A stretch of DNA of 10,303 bases from Chromatiales bacterium (GTDB lineage Bacteria; Pseudomonadota; Gammaproteobacteria; Steroidobacterales; GCA-2729495), in the NCBI GenBank assembly GCA_030614035.1, contig JAUWKW010000030.1:1-10303 (forward strand), in the 5' to 3' direction. Below are positions 1 through 7,918 of the stretch, piece by piece (the stretch's first letter is position 1; the number at the start of each line of letters is the position of its first letter). A program made the translations under genes and the position numbers. The notes under the pieces were generated by a model. That model was not told the DNA's origin, searched no databases, and was given only the letters and a program-made list of their open reading frames with translations.

Positions 1-225
1 AATGCCCTCGGTCCCCCGCCGCGGGACTGCCCGGTGGGGCTGTGAGCGTCGTCGTAACCGAGCCCGGGCATGGACGCCCGGCGAGTGGACGCTGATTCGA
101 GCGGCGCCAGGGAGGGCACAGCGAGATTAAGCGGCCGGCCCCTCCGGGCTGTCGAGCTGCGGTTGGACGAGGATGCCCTTCGGTCGCCCGCGCCCGGCAA
201 CGCACACCACAACAAGCGTCGCTGA
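1..225. other. G+C-rich non-coding or partial region with nested inverted repeats
   Basis: No recognisable protein or RNA family was found here. The stretch is visibly richer in G+C than the rest of the window. Short open frames run in from the left edge: one on the plus strand to a TGA at 93-95 and another to a TAA at 128-130. Either could be the tail of a gene that starts outside the window, but neither reads as a known C-terminus. The sequence also contains four nested complementary segments (3-9/112-118, 17-22/101-106, 45-50/88-93, 64-69/76-81), which would fit a rod-shaped RNA of about 116 nt. I looked for conserved cores of RNase P RNA, tmRNA, SRP RNA and 6S RNA and did not see them. 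An imperfect direct repeat links 2-22 and 173-194. Purpose unknown. Confidence 0.35.
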
Positions 226-510
226 TTAACCGGTGCGAAATTCGGTCAGATCATCGAACTGGTCCGGGTCTTCGACGACCGTTTCCAGATCGTCGACCTG
301 AGCCGGCGGGAGCCCTCGCCGCAGCCAGCTGCCGATTGCCTGTATGGCGGGTTCCGGACCACGCACCAGAACCTCGACTCGTCCATCCGGAAGATTGCGT
401 GCCCAACCGCTCAGATCAAGTCGCTGTGCCTCGGTTGCGGTATTGGCACGAAAAAATACGCCTTGCACCCGGCCGGAAACGAAATATCGATGGCAGAGGA
501 TCGCACTCAT
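226..510 (-). CDS. acyP: Acylphosphatase
   Basis: This 94-residue protein has the size and motifs of the small cytoplasmic acylphosphatases, which hydrolyse carboxyl-phosphate bonds such as acetyl phosphate or 1,3-bisphosphoglycerate. The signature G-R-V-Q-G-V-F-F-R (residues 13-21) supplies the phosphate-binding loop and the catalytic Arg21. Asn39 in G-W-A-R-N-L-P-D-G corresponds to the catalytic Asn of the family. The ATG at 510 gives the normal family length, although no clear Shine-Dalgarno sequence precedes it. The gene lies 53 bp downstream of the lipoprotein gene on the same strand, so the two may share a transcript. A nearby acylphosphatase and arsC are, from memory, also found in the pseudomonad version of this region. 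Physiological substrate is not shown by the sequence. Confidence 0.93.
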   Translation of the reverse strand: MSAILCHRYFVSGRVQGVFFRANTATEAQRLDLSGWARNLPDGRVEVLVRGPEPAIQAIGSWLRRGLPPAQVDDLETVVEDPDQFDDLTEFRTG

Positions 511-563
511 CGGCGATGTCGCGATATTTTCGCAGTGCGCCGTTCAGGCAGCACGCGTTGGGG

Positions 564-908
564 CTACTGGGGTGCGCCGGCTGCCGGGTTGCTTTGCCCG
601 GTGGTTGCTTCCCGACTGGTCAATAACGCCTCGAATGCCTTGTCCTTGGCGCTGATTGCATCACTCTTGGCCTGCCAATAAACGCCACGCTCCAGATAGT
701 TTTCGGCCGTATCGAGCATCAATTCGGCGTGGTCCAGGGTTTCCGCTGCATGTTGCTCAGCCCCTGCCTCTTTGGCTGCTGCAATCGCCTGGCGGGCATC
801 ACTCATTTCCTGAATCGGCGGCGAAGTCGTGCAACCCGAGACCAGGATCAGTGCGATACTGCAAACAAACGCTGCAGCGGTCTTGGATTTGTTATTAAAA
901 CTATTCAC
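564..908 (-). CDS. Small DUF4398-type outer-envelope lipoprotein
   Basis: The predicted product is a 114-residue lipoprotein of unknown function. The N-terminus has lysines (N-N-K-S-K), a hydrophobic stretch and a lipobox L-V-S-G-C with the lipidated Cys at residue 26 when translation begins at the GTG at 908. The mature part is Ala/Glu-rich and helical, starting M-S-D-A-R-Q-A-I-A-A-A and containing A-E-L-M-L-D-T-A-E-N-Y-L, which is the pattern I associate with DUF4398 proteins. The frame is open farther upstream to another GTG at 959. I prefer 908 because it gives a normal signal peptide and lies downstream of a possible promoter at 941-969. The residue after the lipidated Cys is Thr, not Asp, so the usual rule favours outer-membrane sorting. 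No good Shine-Dalgarno is visible. Confidence 0.75.
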   Translation of the reverse strand: MNSFNNKSKTAAAFVCSIALILVSGCTTSPPIQEMSDARQAIAAAKEAGAEQHAAETLDHAELMLDTAENYLERGVYWQAKSDAISAKDKAFEALLTSREATTGQSNPAAGAPQ

Positions 909-940
909 AGCGGGCACGCCTGTTCGCGCATCAGGCCAGC

Positions 941-969
941 ACGCTAACAATCGACCCACCGGGCGTCAA
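941..969 (-). promoter_or_regulatory. Possible sigma-70 promoter for the lipoprotein gene
   Basis: Reading the minus strand, TTGACG (964-969) is a five-of-six match to the -35 consensus, followed after 17 bp by TAGCGT (941-946), only a three-of-six match to the -10. It would start transcription near 934 and give a leader of about 26 nt to the GTG at 908. The weak -10 keeps this tentative. Confidence 0.3.
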
Positions 970-1020
970 GATTGCGCCACGCGGCTGTCCAGCGTCATCG
1001 CCCGCGGCAACACCTGTCGC

Positions 1021-1026
1021 TACAAT
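1021..1026 (+). promoter_or_regulatory. Possible -10 element for arsC-wrbA-DUF2069
   Basis: TACAAT at 1021-1026 matches the sigma-70 -10 box in five of six positions and lies 31 bp before the arsC ATG. It is followed by a Shine-Dalgarno-like GGGAG at 1043-1047, 10 nt from that ATG. I see no convincing -35 hexamer at the usual distance. Confidence 0.35.
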
Positions 1027-1057
1027 GACCACTTCGCAGCCTGGGAGAGCGAACTCC

Positions 1058-2353
<1,296 letters not shown>

Positions 2354-2357
<4 letters not shown>

Positions 2358-3046
2358 TTCTGCTCCAACACCGACCTGACAAACGGCACGGTCAAACGTT
2401 TTTGCGCGGCGAGCGCTGCATGATCGAGCTGGTCCAGTAGCGCGAATAGTGCAGCGGCACTCCGATCTACGCGCGCGATCAAATACCTGCCGGTCTCGTC
2501 CGGTAACTCTAGCCCGCGCCAACTCGCACGCAATTGCAACGCCGCCACGCGCTCCTCGTCCGTGAGTCCGTTGAGTCGATAGGTCTCGCCGGACATCAGA
2601 CGCGACGCGAGATCCGGCAGCTCAAACTCGCAGGCAGAAACCGTTCCGCCGGCGGCCAGCACCAGGCGTCCACCGTGTTGCGTCAGATTCTCGAACACCC
2701 CGAACAGCTGCCGCTCCCAGTCGGGTTCGCCGGCGATTATTTCGGCATCGTCGATGCACAACATATCAACCTGCCCCATGCCGTCGAGCATCGACGGCCC
2801 CAGGCCATGCGCCGAATGCAATGGCAGATAGGCGGTATCCCGCTGCCGCTGGCTCGCGTCACCAACACAGGCCTGCAGCAGATGCGATTTGCCGCAGCCT
2901 CTCGGGCCCCATAACCAGATGACCGGGCTGCCCTCACCTGCCGCTACCAGCCCCAGCGCATGCACAGCCGCGGCATTCGAGCCGAGGTAAAAACTTTCAA
3001 AGACTGCATAGTCGGCAAGTTGCACATCAAGCGGCAGCTGGCGCAT
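2354..3046 (-). CDS. hda: DnaA regulatory inactivator Hda
   Basis: Hda is an AAA+ protein related to DnaA. Bound to the DNA-loaded sliding clamp, it stimulates hydrolysis of DnaA-ATP and so prevents re-initiation of replication (RIDA). The 230-residue product is near the E. coli length of 233. The N-terminal M-R-Q-L-P-L-D-V fits a clamp-binding motif. Walker A is G-P-R-G-C-G-K-S-H (47-55), Walker B is L-C-I-D-D-A-E (96-102), and L-P-D-L-A-S-R-L (143-150) holds the probable arginine finger Arg149. The frame is open upstream to 3178, but the ATG at 3046 starts exactly at the clamp motif and has a GAGG sequence 8 nt before it. A GTG directly before it is also possible. There is no C-terminal DnaA DNA-binding domain. 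It is the last gene of its group. Confidence 0.95.
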
Positions 3047-3086
3047 CACGCAGTCCTCGTTGTATCGGCCGAATTCGCTGGACCGT

Positions 3087-3650
3087 TCATTTGCGTCCCG
3101 CCGCCAGTGCCCGACTGCTCCAGCACAACACATAATCGAGTCCGCTAACGAGGCTAGCGAACAGCACTGCGGCCCCAATTACGATGATGCTGATTCTCGG
3201 CGGCCACGCAAACGACGCGTAGCAGATTATAAAAACGATAAAGATCAGCTGCAGCGCCGTGTTGAGCTTGCTGATCCGCGTGGGCGCCGGTTCGACCGGC
3301 CCTATGAGGACCTGGTATGCAATTGCGCCCGCTATGATGACGATGTCCCGGAAAATTACGATCGCAGCGAGCCACCCCGGGGCCAGACCGACCCAGGCCA
3401 GCGCAATGAAAACCGAGACCAGTAGCAACTTGTCTGCCAGTGGATCCAGTATTCCCCCAACGCGGCTGCGCCATTGAAACCGTTTCGCAAGATAACCGTC
3501 GAGCCCGTCTGAGAGACCGGCTAAAAACATCAACAGCAACGCCAGGCGACTGTGGCCCGCGATCAGGGCCATCACGATCGGTATGATCAGAGCGATTCTC
3601 AATAGGCATATCGCATTGGGAATCTGCGAGAGCCGGAAAATCGATCCCAT
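3087..3650 (-). CDS. CDP-alcohol phosphatidyltransferase (PgsA-like)
   Basis: A 187-residue inner-membrane enzyme of the CDP-alcohol phosphatidyltransferase family, which transfers a phosphatidyl group from CDP-diacylglycerol to an alcohol such as glycerol-3-phosphate. The family motif is present at residues 48-73 as D-x2-D-G-x2-A-K-R-x7-G-x3-D-x3-D, with metal-binding Asp48, Asp51, Asp69 and Asp73. The position that is usually Arg after the Ala is Lys56, followed by Arg57. About six hydrophobic helices surround it. The N-terminal I-P-N-A-I-C-L-L-R-I resembles PgsA. The ATG at 3650 (GAGAG 9 nt upstream) is preferred over a TTG at 3659. It begins 12 nt after the DUF2066 stop and ends 40 nt before hda. 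It could make phosphatidylglycerophosphate or be cardiolipin-synthase-like; the true acceptor cannot be read from the sequence, so no symbol is given. Confidence 0.85.
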   Translation of the reverse strand: MGSIFRLSQIPNAICLLRIALIIPIVMALIAGHSRLALLLMFLAGLSDGLDGYLAKRFQWRSRVGGILDPLADKLLLVSVFIALAWVGLAPGWLAAIVIFRDIVIIAGAIAYQVLIGPVEPAPTRISKLNTALQLIFIVFIICYASFAWPPRISIIVIGAAVLFASLVSGLDYVLCWSSRALAAGRK

Positions 3651-3662
3651 GCCCGACAACTC

Positions 3663-4805
3663 TCAGGGAGACGGCACCAGCGTGTAAGCGAGGTCCGGTT
3701 CGCGACGATAACCGGGCAATGCCCACGGATCACTGTTCAATAACTGCGCACCCGTTATCGGCTGGAGCATTCGACCGCTGCGTATGGCCCGCATCAGGCG
3801 ATCGGAATCACCGCGCACAGTGACAACAAATTCAATGTGATCACCAATGACCCGACTCACGTCAAACGAGTCCACTACCGCGATCGATTTCAGGTACGAG
3901 GTCAGCGCACCATAGTCGTCGAGCGAATTGACGCCGGCAACGCTGAGCCGGACCTTGCCGGCCGAGTCGGCGTAGGTTGCGAGGCGTCCGCCCAGCCAAT
4001 CCGCGGTTGCGTTCGGGCCGTCGGCGAGGCTGCCTTGCCAGTCAATGCGTTCATCCCCCTGCAACAAGGACCAGCGGACTTGTTGACCCGGAGCGGCCGC
4101 GCTCCGCGCCCGACCGATCAGCACGGCATCGGCGCCGTAGCGTTCCGATGCTGCCATCACCGGGTCACTAAAATCACCCCACAATTCCGCAAACGACAAG
4201 CGCGACAGATCCTCGGCATCCACCAGCGGCAGCAACACCGGTATACCCCGGGATTCGGCGGCCTCAACGACGACGACCCGCACCTCGTCCAGTTGCTCGA
4301 AATCGAAGCTCAGCGCCTCGTCGGTTCGAATCGGCAACACATCGGCCTCGGATTCAGCGGGCAAAATGCTGCGCTGGCCACGGCCGGCGTCTAAAGCCAA
4401 CCAGATCAGGATCACCGGACGGTCTTCGCCCCATACCGGCTGTCCCGAGCCGTCGAGAACGCGCTTGATCTCGTCACGGTCGAATCGTGCCCAGATGGTC
4501 TCCTGATCCTCCCGGCGATACTGTTGTACAACCTTTGCCGGGTCCGGGAACAACGTCACCAGAAAGTCCGGCGCGGCAGCATCCCGGCGGCCGGTTACTT
4601 TGACGAGCACCTTGCCTAGCGCCTCGTTGAACGCATCGGCCAGCGGGCTCTCGGAATCTGCCGGCAATACGCCGGTTGCGGCATACAGATCGCTGACTCG
4701 TGCCGCCGTCGCCGTGGCGCTGAACAACACGGTCAAGCATATGGCGCCGATCACCAGCAGTGGCAACGCACGGTCCCACGGACTGGTAGCCGCCATCCGG
4801 TTCAT
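3663..4805 (-). CDS. DUF2066 exported protein of unknown function
   Basis: The product is a conserved proteobacterial protein of unknown function, placed in DUF2066 by its N-terminal region (L-Y-A-A-T-G-V-L-P... A-L-G-K-V-L-V-K-V-T-G-R-R) and by lying beside purM. With the ATG at 4805 it has 380 residues. A signal peptide is likely: the hydrophobic run L-P-L-L-V-I-G-A-I-C-L-T-V-L-F follows a short basic start and ends near A-T-A-T-A-A. The rest is soluble, so a periplasmic location is inferred. The open frame reaches 4886, but a TATAAT at 4831-4836 would start transcription near 4824. That leaves the ATGs at 4823, 4805 and 4796; none has a good Shine-Dalgarno. It is the first gene of the group DUF2066 > CDP-alcohol transferase > hda. 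Confidence 0.8.
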   Translation of the reverse strand: MNRMAATSPWDRALPLLVIGAICLTVLFSATATAARVSDLYAATGVLPADSESPLADAFNEALGKVLVKVTGRRDAAAPDFLVTLFPDPAKVVQQYRREDQETIWARFDRDEIKRVLDGSGQPVWGEDRPVILIWLALDAGRGQRSILPAESEADVLPIRTDEALSFDFEQLDEVRVVVVEAAESRGIPVLLPLVDAEDLSRLSFAELWGDFSDPVMAASERYGADAVLIGRARSAAAPGQQVRWSLLQGDERIDWQGSLADGPNATADWLGGRLATYADSAGKVRLSVAGVNSLDDYGALTSYLKSIAVVDSFDVSRVIGDHIEFVVTVRGDSDRLMRAIRSGRMLQPITGAQLLNSDPWALPGYRREPDLAYTLVPSP

Positions 4806-4892
4806 TGTTCGCAAGCGATACATATACACTATTATAGCGTCGCCCTCGGCTAATGGACCCGGCAGCGTCTTCCGGACGTTTATCATCTCAAT
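4806..4892. promoter_or_regulatory. Divergent promoter region between DUF2066 and purM
   Basis: This short interval holds an A+T-rich island at about 4818-4836, unlike the surrounding sequence. On the minus strand TATAAT (4831-4836) is a perfect -10 box for the DUF2066-hda group, with no good -35. On the plus strand TATTAT (4830-4835) is a five-of-six -10, with TTGTTC at 4805-4810 at a long 19-bp spacing as a weak -35 for purM. The two boxes overlap, so polymerase binding in one direction could exclude the other. Confidence 0.5.
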
Positions 4893-5927
4893 ATGAGCGC
4901 AAAAAAACCTGCAACCTATAGTGATGCGGGTGTCGACATCGACGCCGGCAACGAATTCATCGAACGCATCAAACCGCTGGTCGAGTCAACGCGGCGCGAT
5001 GGTGTTCTTGGTGGGATCGGCGGATTCGGCGGCTTGTTCGAGCTGGCCGGCGGGCGCTACCAACAACCGGTCCTCGTGGCCGGAACAGATGGTGTTGGCA
5101 CCAAACTGAAATTGGCTATCGAACTCAACCTGCACAATACAGTGGGCATCGACCTCGTCGCTATGTGTGTCAATGATGTCGTGGTTCATGGTGCAGAGCC
5201 CCTGTTCTTCCTGGATTACTATGGCTGCGCCCGGCTGGATACGACAGTGGCGGCGTCGGTCATCGAGGGAATAGCGGAAGGCTGCCGGCAGGCAGGCGCA
5301 GCGCTGCTCGGCGGCGAGACCGCTGAACTGCCGGGCATGTACCAGGAACCGGACTATGATCTCGCCGGTTTTTGTGTCGGCATCGCGGAAAAAGATGCGC
5401 TTGTCGATAGCAGCATGATCAGTGTCGGTGACCGACTCGTTGGGCTGGCCTCCTCCGGACCTCACTCGAACGGATACTCGCTGATTCGCAAGCTATTGGC
5501 CGATAGCGGAAAGTCCGCTGCCAGCAGCTGGAATGGCGGCACGCTCGGACAGCAACTGCTGGTTCCGACGCGTATCTATGTGCGTGCCATCCTCAAGTTG
5601 CTCGACGCCTGCCCAGTTCACGGAATCGCCCACATAACCGGTGGCGGTTTGCTCGACAATCTGGCGCGGATACTGCCGCAGTCCGTCGATGTGCATCTGG
5701 AGCCAACAGCCTGGCACCGTCCGCGCATTTTTGACTGGCTGCAGGACCAGGGGCGGATAGAACCGCGTGAAATGTACCGGACCTTTAACTGCGGCATAGG
5801 TATGGTGGTCATCGTCCCGGAGCATCGTGTCAATAAGGCAGTTGCATTGCTGACGGACGAAGGCGAATCCGCATCGATTATCGGTCAGGTGGTAGCAGGC
5901 AGCGGACAGGTACACATTCCCTCATGA
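4893..5927 (+). CDS. purM: Phosphoribosylformylglycinamidine cyclo-ligase (AIR synthase)
   Basis: PurM catalyses the ATP-dependent ring closure of FGAM to aminoimidazole ribonucleotide, the fifth step of de novo purine synthesis, in the cytoplasm. The 344-residue length is typical. Recognisable family segments are Y-S-D-A-G-V-D-I-D-A-G-N at the N-terminus, G-T-D-G-V-G-T-K-L-K for substrate and nucleotide binding, M-C-V-N-D-V-V-V-H-G-A-E-P-L-F-F-L-D-Y, G-G-E-T-A-E-L-P-G-M-Y, and G-P-H-S-N-G-Y-S-L. The later H-I-T-G-G-G-L-L-D-N and F-N-C-G-I-G-M-V also match. The ATG at 4893 gives the standard N-terminus, but no Shine-Dalgarno sequence is visible before it. The stop overlaps the purN start as ATGA, indicating co-translation. 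Confidence 0.97.
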   Translation: MSAKKPATYSDAGVDIDAGNEFIERIKPLVESTRRDGVLGGIGGFGGLFELAGGRYQQPVLVAGTDGVGTKLKLAIELNLHNTVGIDLVAMCVNDVVVHGAEPLFFLDYYGCARLDTTVAASVIEGIAEGCRQAGAALLGGETAELPGMYQEPDYDLAGFCVGIAEKDALVDSSMISVGDRLVGLASSGPHSNGYSLIRKLLADSGKSAASSWNGGTLGQQLLVPTRIYVRAILKLLDACPVHGIAHITGGGLLDNLARILPQSVDVHLEPTAWHRPRIFDWLQDQGRIEPREMYRTFNCGIGMVVIVPEHRVNKAVALLTDEGESASIIGQVVAGSGQVHIPS

Positions 5928-6595
5928 CCGTCGGTCACGGTCTCAAAACCGTCGTCCTGATTTCCGGCAACGGCACTAACCTGCAGGCGATTATTGACGC
6001 GATTCAGGCGGGCCGTTTATCGGTCGGCCTGGCCGGCGTATTGAGTGACTGCCCGGAGGCCTACGGACTTGAACGCGCCCATGCCGCCGGCATACCGACC
6101 ACCGTCGTGGATTACCGGAACTGCGCCGACCGAAGCGAATTCGATCGGAAGCTCCACGACGAACTGGGCACCGTGGAACCGGAACTGATCGTACTCGCCG
6201 GTTTCATGCGCGTCATTTCCGACGGGCTGACAGAGCATTATCGGGGACGGATGTTGAACATTCACCCGTCGCTGCTGCCTAAATACCCGGGCCTGCATAC
6301 CTACCGGCGCGTGCTGGAAACGGATGATCCGTATCACGGTTCAACAGTGCATTTCGTCACTCCGCAACTGGATGCCGGCCCACCGATTATTCAGTACCGT
6401 GTAAGGATTCGTGATGCCGAGACTGAGGAAAGCCTGGCTGCCCGCGTACAGGCCGGCGAATACATTATTTACCCGCGCACGATCGAGTGGATCGCCGAAC
6501 GCAGACTGGATCTGCGCGACGGCACTGTTTGGCTGGACGGCCAGACTTTGCAGCAGCCGGTGGTGGTGGATGAAGAGTATGCCCAACCGCTCTAG
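5924..6595 (+). CDS. purN: Phosphoribosylglycinamide formyltransferase (GART)
   Basis: PurN transfers a formyl group from 10-formyltetrahydrofolate to GAR, the third step of purine synthesis. The 223-residue protein is slightly longer than the 212-residue E. coli enzyme. Family marks are I-S-G-N-G-T-N-L-Q at the N-terminus, V-L-A-G-F-M-R, and N-I-H-P-S-L-L-P-K-Y-P-G-L-H-T with catalytic Asn112 and His114. The catalytic Asp150 sits in P-Q-L-D-A-G-P. After G-L-H-T the residue is Tyr, where E. coli has His; this lies outside the catalytic triad. The start overlaps the purM stop by four bases, and the last bases overlap the DUF3108 start. A C-terminal tail of roughly ten residues ([10 protein letters not shown]) has no counterpart I recall in E. 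coli. Confidence 0.96.
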   Translation: MTVGHGLKTVVLISGNGTNLQAIIDAIQAGRLSVGLAGVLSDCPEAYGLERAHAAGIPTTVVDYRNCADRSEFDRKLHDELGTVEPELIVLAGFMRVISDGLTEHYRGRMLNIHPSLLPKYPGLHTYRRVLETDDPYHGSTVHFVTPQLDAGPPIIQYRVRIRDAETEESLAARVQAGEYIIYPRTIEWIAERRLDLRDGTVWLDGQTLQQPVVVDEEYAQPL

Positions 6596-7382
6596 GCTCC
6601 CCACATGGGTCGGGTTGGGACTGGCCTGCACGGCGCTGGTCCTGGAAGCGAACCCTGTGCCACAGCCCACCGGGTTCGAGTTGACCTACAAGATCAAAGC
6701 GTATGGTTTTGCGGTCGGTGAGATGCAGATCAGCCTGACCGAAACCGACGATGCCGACATCTACATTTACGAGAACCTGACCCGGGCGCTTGGCCTCGCA
6801 AAGGCATTTCGCTCCGGGATAATGTCTGAAACCAGCCGCTTTCGCGTCACCCCGGCCGGGCTGGTGCCGATACAGTATGACCTCAACGACAGTACCGAAA
6901 ATCCTGATGACGACACCCATATTGCTTTCGACTGGACTGCGGGCATCGCCGACAGTCTGTATGAGGGTGAGCGGCGGGATATCGAAATCGAACCCGGTAC
7001 ACTCGACCGCATGTCAGCAGACCTCGCAGTCATATTGGATCTGCAAGCGGGAAACGGACCGGAGCGCTACCAGATGGTCCACCGCAATGCTCTGCGCGTT
7101 TACGAATTCGAATATCTGGGTGAGGAAGACATCAAAACCCCGGCGGGCAAATTTTCCACAGTCAAATACCGGCGCCAGCGTCGCGGATCGAAAAGAAGCG
7201 GCATCATCTGGTTTTCGCCGGCACTGTGTTACCACGTGGTCCAGGTCGAGAGCCTGAAAAACGATAAACGCACGTCAATATTGAAAATAATGGCGCACTC
7301 TATCCAGGGTTGCGCCGCCGAACAGCAGGCACAACAAACTCACACGAAAATTCAGGTTTTGGGCAGCGTGACGCCAGTCTGA
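6579..7382 (+). CDS. DUF3108 exported protein of unknown function
   Basis: A 267-residue protein of the DUF3108 type with no known biochemical role. The N-terminus ([10 protein letters not shown]) leads into a hydrophobic stretch [14 protein letters not shown], fitting a signal peptide and a periplasmic location. The mature domain begins [17 protein letters not shown] and is rich in beta-strand-like alternation, including [12 protein letters not shown] and [11 protein letters not shown] placed the start at the ATG at 6579; another ATG at 6570 is in frame, and the open frame reaches 6411 inside purN. It overlaps the purN end by 17 bases, so co-transcription is very likely. Its last 31 bases lie opposite the end of dcd. 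Linkage to purN in other gammaproteobacteria is from memory. Confidence 0.82.
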   Translation: MPNRSRLPTWVGLGLACTALVLEANPVPQPTGFELTYKIKAYGFAVGEMQISLTETDDADIYIYENLTRALGLAKAFRSGIMSETSRFRVTPAGLVPIQYDLNDSTENPDDDTHIAFDWTAGIADSLYEGERRDIEIEPGTLDRMSADLAVILDLQAGNGPERYQMVHRNALRVYEFEYLGEEDIKTPAGKFSTVKYRRQRRGSKRSGIIWFSPALCYHVVQVESLKNDKRTSILKIMAHSIQGCAAEQQAQQTHTKIQVLGSVTPV

Positions 7383-7918
7383 CCCTGATATTTGCCGGCA
7401 CGGTCAGCGTATGACCGCTCGCACGGCTCATCGGATTCGAGAAAGATCATTTGGGCGACACCCTCATTGGCATAAATCTTTGCCGGTAGTGGTGTCGTAT
7501 TCGAAAACTCGAGCGTCACGTGGCCTTCCCACTCCGGTTCCAGCGGCGTGACGTTGACGATGATGCCGCAGCGGGCATAGGTCGACTTGCCCAGGCAGAT
7601 AGTCAACACATTTCGGGGTATACGAAAAAATTCGACCGTTCGCGCCAACACAAACGAGTTAGGCGGAATGATGCAAACCTCATCGTGCATATCAACAAAG
7701 CTGCTTTCATCAAAGGCCTTGGGGTCGACAATGGCAGAGTTGATATTCGTGAATACCTTGAAGTCGGCCGCACAACGCACGTCATATCCGTAGCTCGACG
7801 TCCCAAAAGACACCACGCGCCCGGAGCCGTTGACCCGGATCTGCTCGGGCTCGAACGGTTCGATCATGCCGCACTCTTTAGCCATTTGACGGATCCAGCG
7901 ATCGGACTTGATGGTCAT
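7352..7918 (-). CDS. dcd: dCTP deaminase
   Basis: Dcd deaminates dCTP to dUTP, feeding dUMP and thymidylate synthesis. The 188-residue protein is of the pseudomonad-like type and, from memory, almost collinear with that enzyme ([27 protein letters not shown]). Active-site residues by alignment to E. coli Dcd are Ser112 and Arg116 in G-K-S-T-Y-A-R, and the catalytic Glu137 in T-L-E-F-S-N-T-T. The C-terminus [12 protein letters not shown] is the nucleotide-closing tail. The ATG at 7918 overlaps the apbC stop as ATGA, so it is the second gene of a two-gene unit. I see no sign of a fused dUTPase domain or unusual insertion. Confidence 0.96.
   Translation of the reverse strand: MTIKSDRWIRQMAKECGMIEPFEPEQIRVNGSGRVVSFGTSSYGYDVRCAADFKVFTNINSAIVDPKAFDESSFVDMHDEVCIIPPNSFVLARTVEFFRIPRNVLTICLGKSTYARCGIIVNVTPLEPEWEGHVTLEFSNTTPLPAKIYANEGVAQMIFLESDEPCERSYADRAGKYQGQTGVTLPKT

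Noticed and set aside
81..110. GATTCGAGC resembling a tRNA T-loop
   Set aside because: The flanking bases do not form a five-pair T-stem, and no anticodon or acceptor arm can be drawn on either strand.
450..475. Phe in the acylphosphatase signature (G-V-F-F-R instead of G-V-G-F-R)
   Set aside because: The position is variable in the family, and the vertebrate enzymes also carry Phe there, so it is not an oddity.
3154..3726. A 190-codon minus-strand frame overlapping the CDP-alcohol transferase in another phase
   Set aside because: The other phase holds the full transferase motif and membrane helices, while this one is Arg/His-rich with no motif.
4809..4824. A PurR-like half-site (CGCAAGCG) upstream of purM
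   Set aside because: Only about nine of sixteen positions match the E. coli operator, with the second half absent. Chance is a sufficient explanation.
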